Assembly (NCBI RefSeq): GCF_029852145.1
Contig: NC_079977.1
Location: 3,309,879 to 3,373,878, forward strand
DNA: 64,000 nt
Source of the DNA: Microplitis mediator
Taxonomy: Eukaryota > Arthropoda > Insecta > Hymenoptera > Braconidae
Direction: 5' to 3'
How positions within the stretch are numbered: the stretch's first letter is position 1; the number at the start of each line of letters is the position of its first letter. The position numbers and the translations under genes are program-made. The notes beneath the pieces are model-generated. The model was not told the origin of the DNA. It saw only the letters and a list, made by a program, of their open reading frames with translations, and ran no database searches. Positions 62,959 through 64,000 of the stretch are shown one piece after another.

Positions 62959-64000
62959 AAATTTTTACGAGAAATCCCAGAGACATACCATTGAAATTCT
63001 ATAGAAAATATAAAAATTTCAACCAGTTAAATTTTTACGAGAAATCCCAGAGACATACCATTGAAATTCTATAGAAAATATAAAAATTATAACCAGTTAA
63101 ATTTTTACGAGAAATCTCAGAGACATACCATTGAAATTCTATAGAAAATATAAAAATTATAACCAGTTAAATTTTTACGAGAAATCCCAGAGACATACCA
63201 TTGAAATTCTATAGAAAATATAAAAATTTCAACCAGTTAAATTTTTACGAGAAATCCCAGAGACATACCATTGAAATTCTATAGAAAATATAAAAATTAT
63301 AACCAGTTAAATTTTTACGAGAAATCCCAGAGACATACCATTGAAATTCTATAGAAAATATAAAAATTATAACCAGTTAAATTTTTACGAGAAATCCCAG
63401 AGACATACCATTGAAATTCTATAGAAAATATAAAAATTATAACCAGTTAAATTTTTTCGAGAAATCCCAGAGACATACCATTGAAATTCTATAGAAAATA
63501 TAAAAATTATAACCAGTTAAATTTTCACGAGAAATCCCAGAGACATACCATTGAAATTCTATAGAAAATATAAAAATTATAACCAGTTAAATTTTTACGA
63601 GAAATCTCAGAGACATACCATTGAAATTCTATAGAAAATATAAAAATTATAACCAGTTAAATTTTTACGAGAAATCCCAGAGACATACCATTGAAATTCT
63701 ATAGAAAATATAAAAATTTCAACCAGTTAAATTTTTACGAGAAATCCCAGAGACATACCATTGAAATTCTATAGAAAATATAAAAATTATAACCAGTTAA
63801 ATTTTTACGAGAAATCCCAGAGACATACCATTGAAATTCTATAGAAAATATAAAAATTATAACCAGTTAAATTTTTTCGAGAAATCCCAGAGACATACCA
63901 TTGAAATTCTATAGAAAATATAAAAATTATAACCAGTTAAATTTTTACGAGAAATCCCAGAGACATACCATTGAAATTCTATAGAAAATATAAAAATTTC
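62959..64000. repeat. 70-bp satellite array after the gap (about 15 units)
   Basis: It has the same 70-bp unit, but with variants I do not see before the gap: TAAAAATTTCAACCAG at about 63011, 63221, 63711 and 63991; GAAATCTCAG at 63111 and 63601; ATTTTTTCGA at 63451 and 63871; and ATTTTCACGA at 63521. The T form before ACGAG is fixed here. It continues past the window. Confidence 0.95.

Noticed and set aside
33733..64000. CRISPR array or repetitive coding region
   Set aside because: Repeats are contiguous with no unique spacers, and the setting is a spliced eukaryotic genome. A 70-bp unit is not a multiple of three, and the only sizeable open frame (62817-63074) runs through the N gap.
33733..64000. 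Calling the satellite the centromere
   Set aside because: Size and homogeneity fit, but no sequence feature proves centromere function; subtelomeric or other heterochromatic satellites look alike.

Overview
The window is AT-rich eukaryotic nuclear DNA. It has GT-AG introns, compact multi-exon genes, many short hairpin transposon relics and, from about 33.7 kb to the end, a satellite array. The gene set (SUB1/PC4, TMEM181, CDC40/PRP17) and the genome style fit an arthropod, most likely an insect. I cannot place the species from the sequence alone. Because all genes are split, coding spans below are given end to end and the exon joins are in the evidence.

Layout. 1-4501 (+): the 3' part of a long, charged, disordered, probably nuclear protein I cannot name, with three exons in the window. 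5009-7566 (-): SUB1/PC4, three coding exons, whose introns are packed with hairpin MITEs. 8711-14826 (-): TMEM181, ten coding exons reconstructed in consistent phase to 528 aa, with two larger non-autonomous elements in its introns. 14920-16622 (-): a dead, inverted CDC40/PRP17 copy next to TMEM181 that has lost almost all of its WD40 exon. 16628 to about 24785 and 25136 to about 32972 (+): two copies of an 8-kb segmental duplication. Each holds scrambled CDC40 debris, a 1,019-bp foldback transposon and one complete three-exon CDC40 gene of 536 aa. 33733-64000: a 70-bp satellite interrupted only by a 100-N gap.

SUB1 (transcription cofactor), CDC40 (spliceosome second-step factor) and TMEM181 (membrane protein) are unrelated housekeeping genes. 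The interest is in genome dynamics. CDC40, normally single-copy, has been duplicated at least twice here. The copy beside TMEM181 looks like the original: it keeps a longer N-terminal coding stretch and the same intron MITE, but it is dead. The two tandem copies are intact and have a shorter N-terminus.

The satellite has 416 consecutive 70-bp units in constant register over about 29 kb, and roughly 15 more after the gap. Rare single-base variants recur in the same order at offsets of 15,190, 14,980 and 14,420 bp. This shows that an approximately 11-kb block of the array was itself duplicated, followed by net changes of 3 and 8 whole units. I found no tRNA, rRNA, CRISPR or intact transposase gene.
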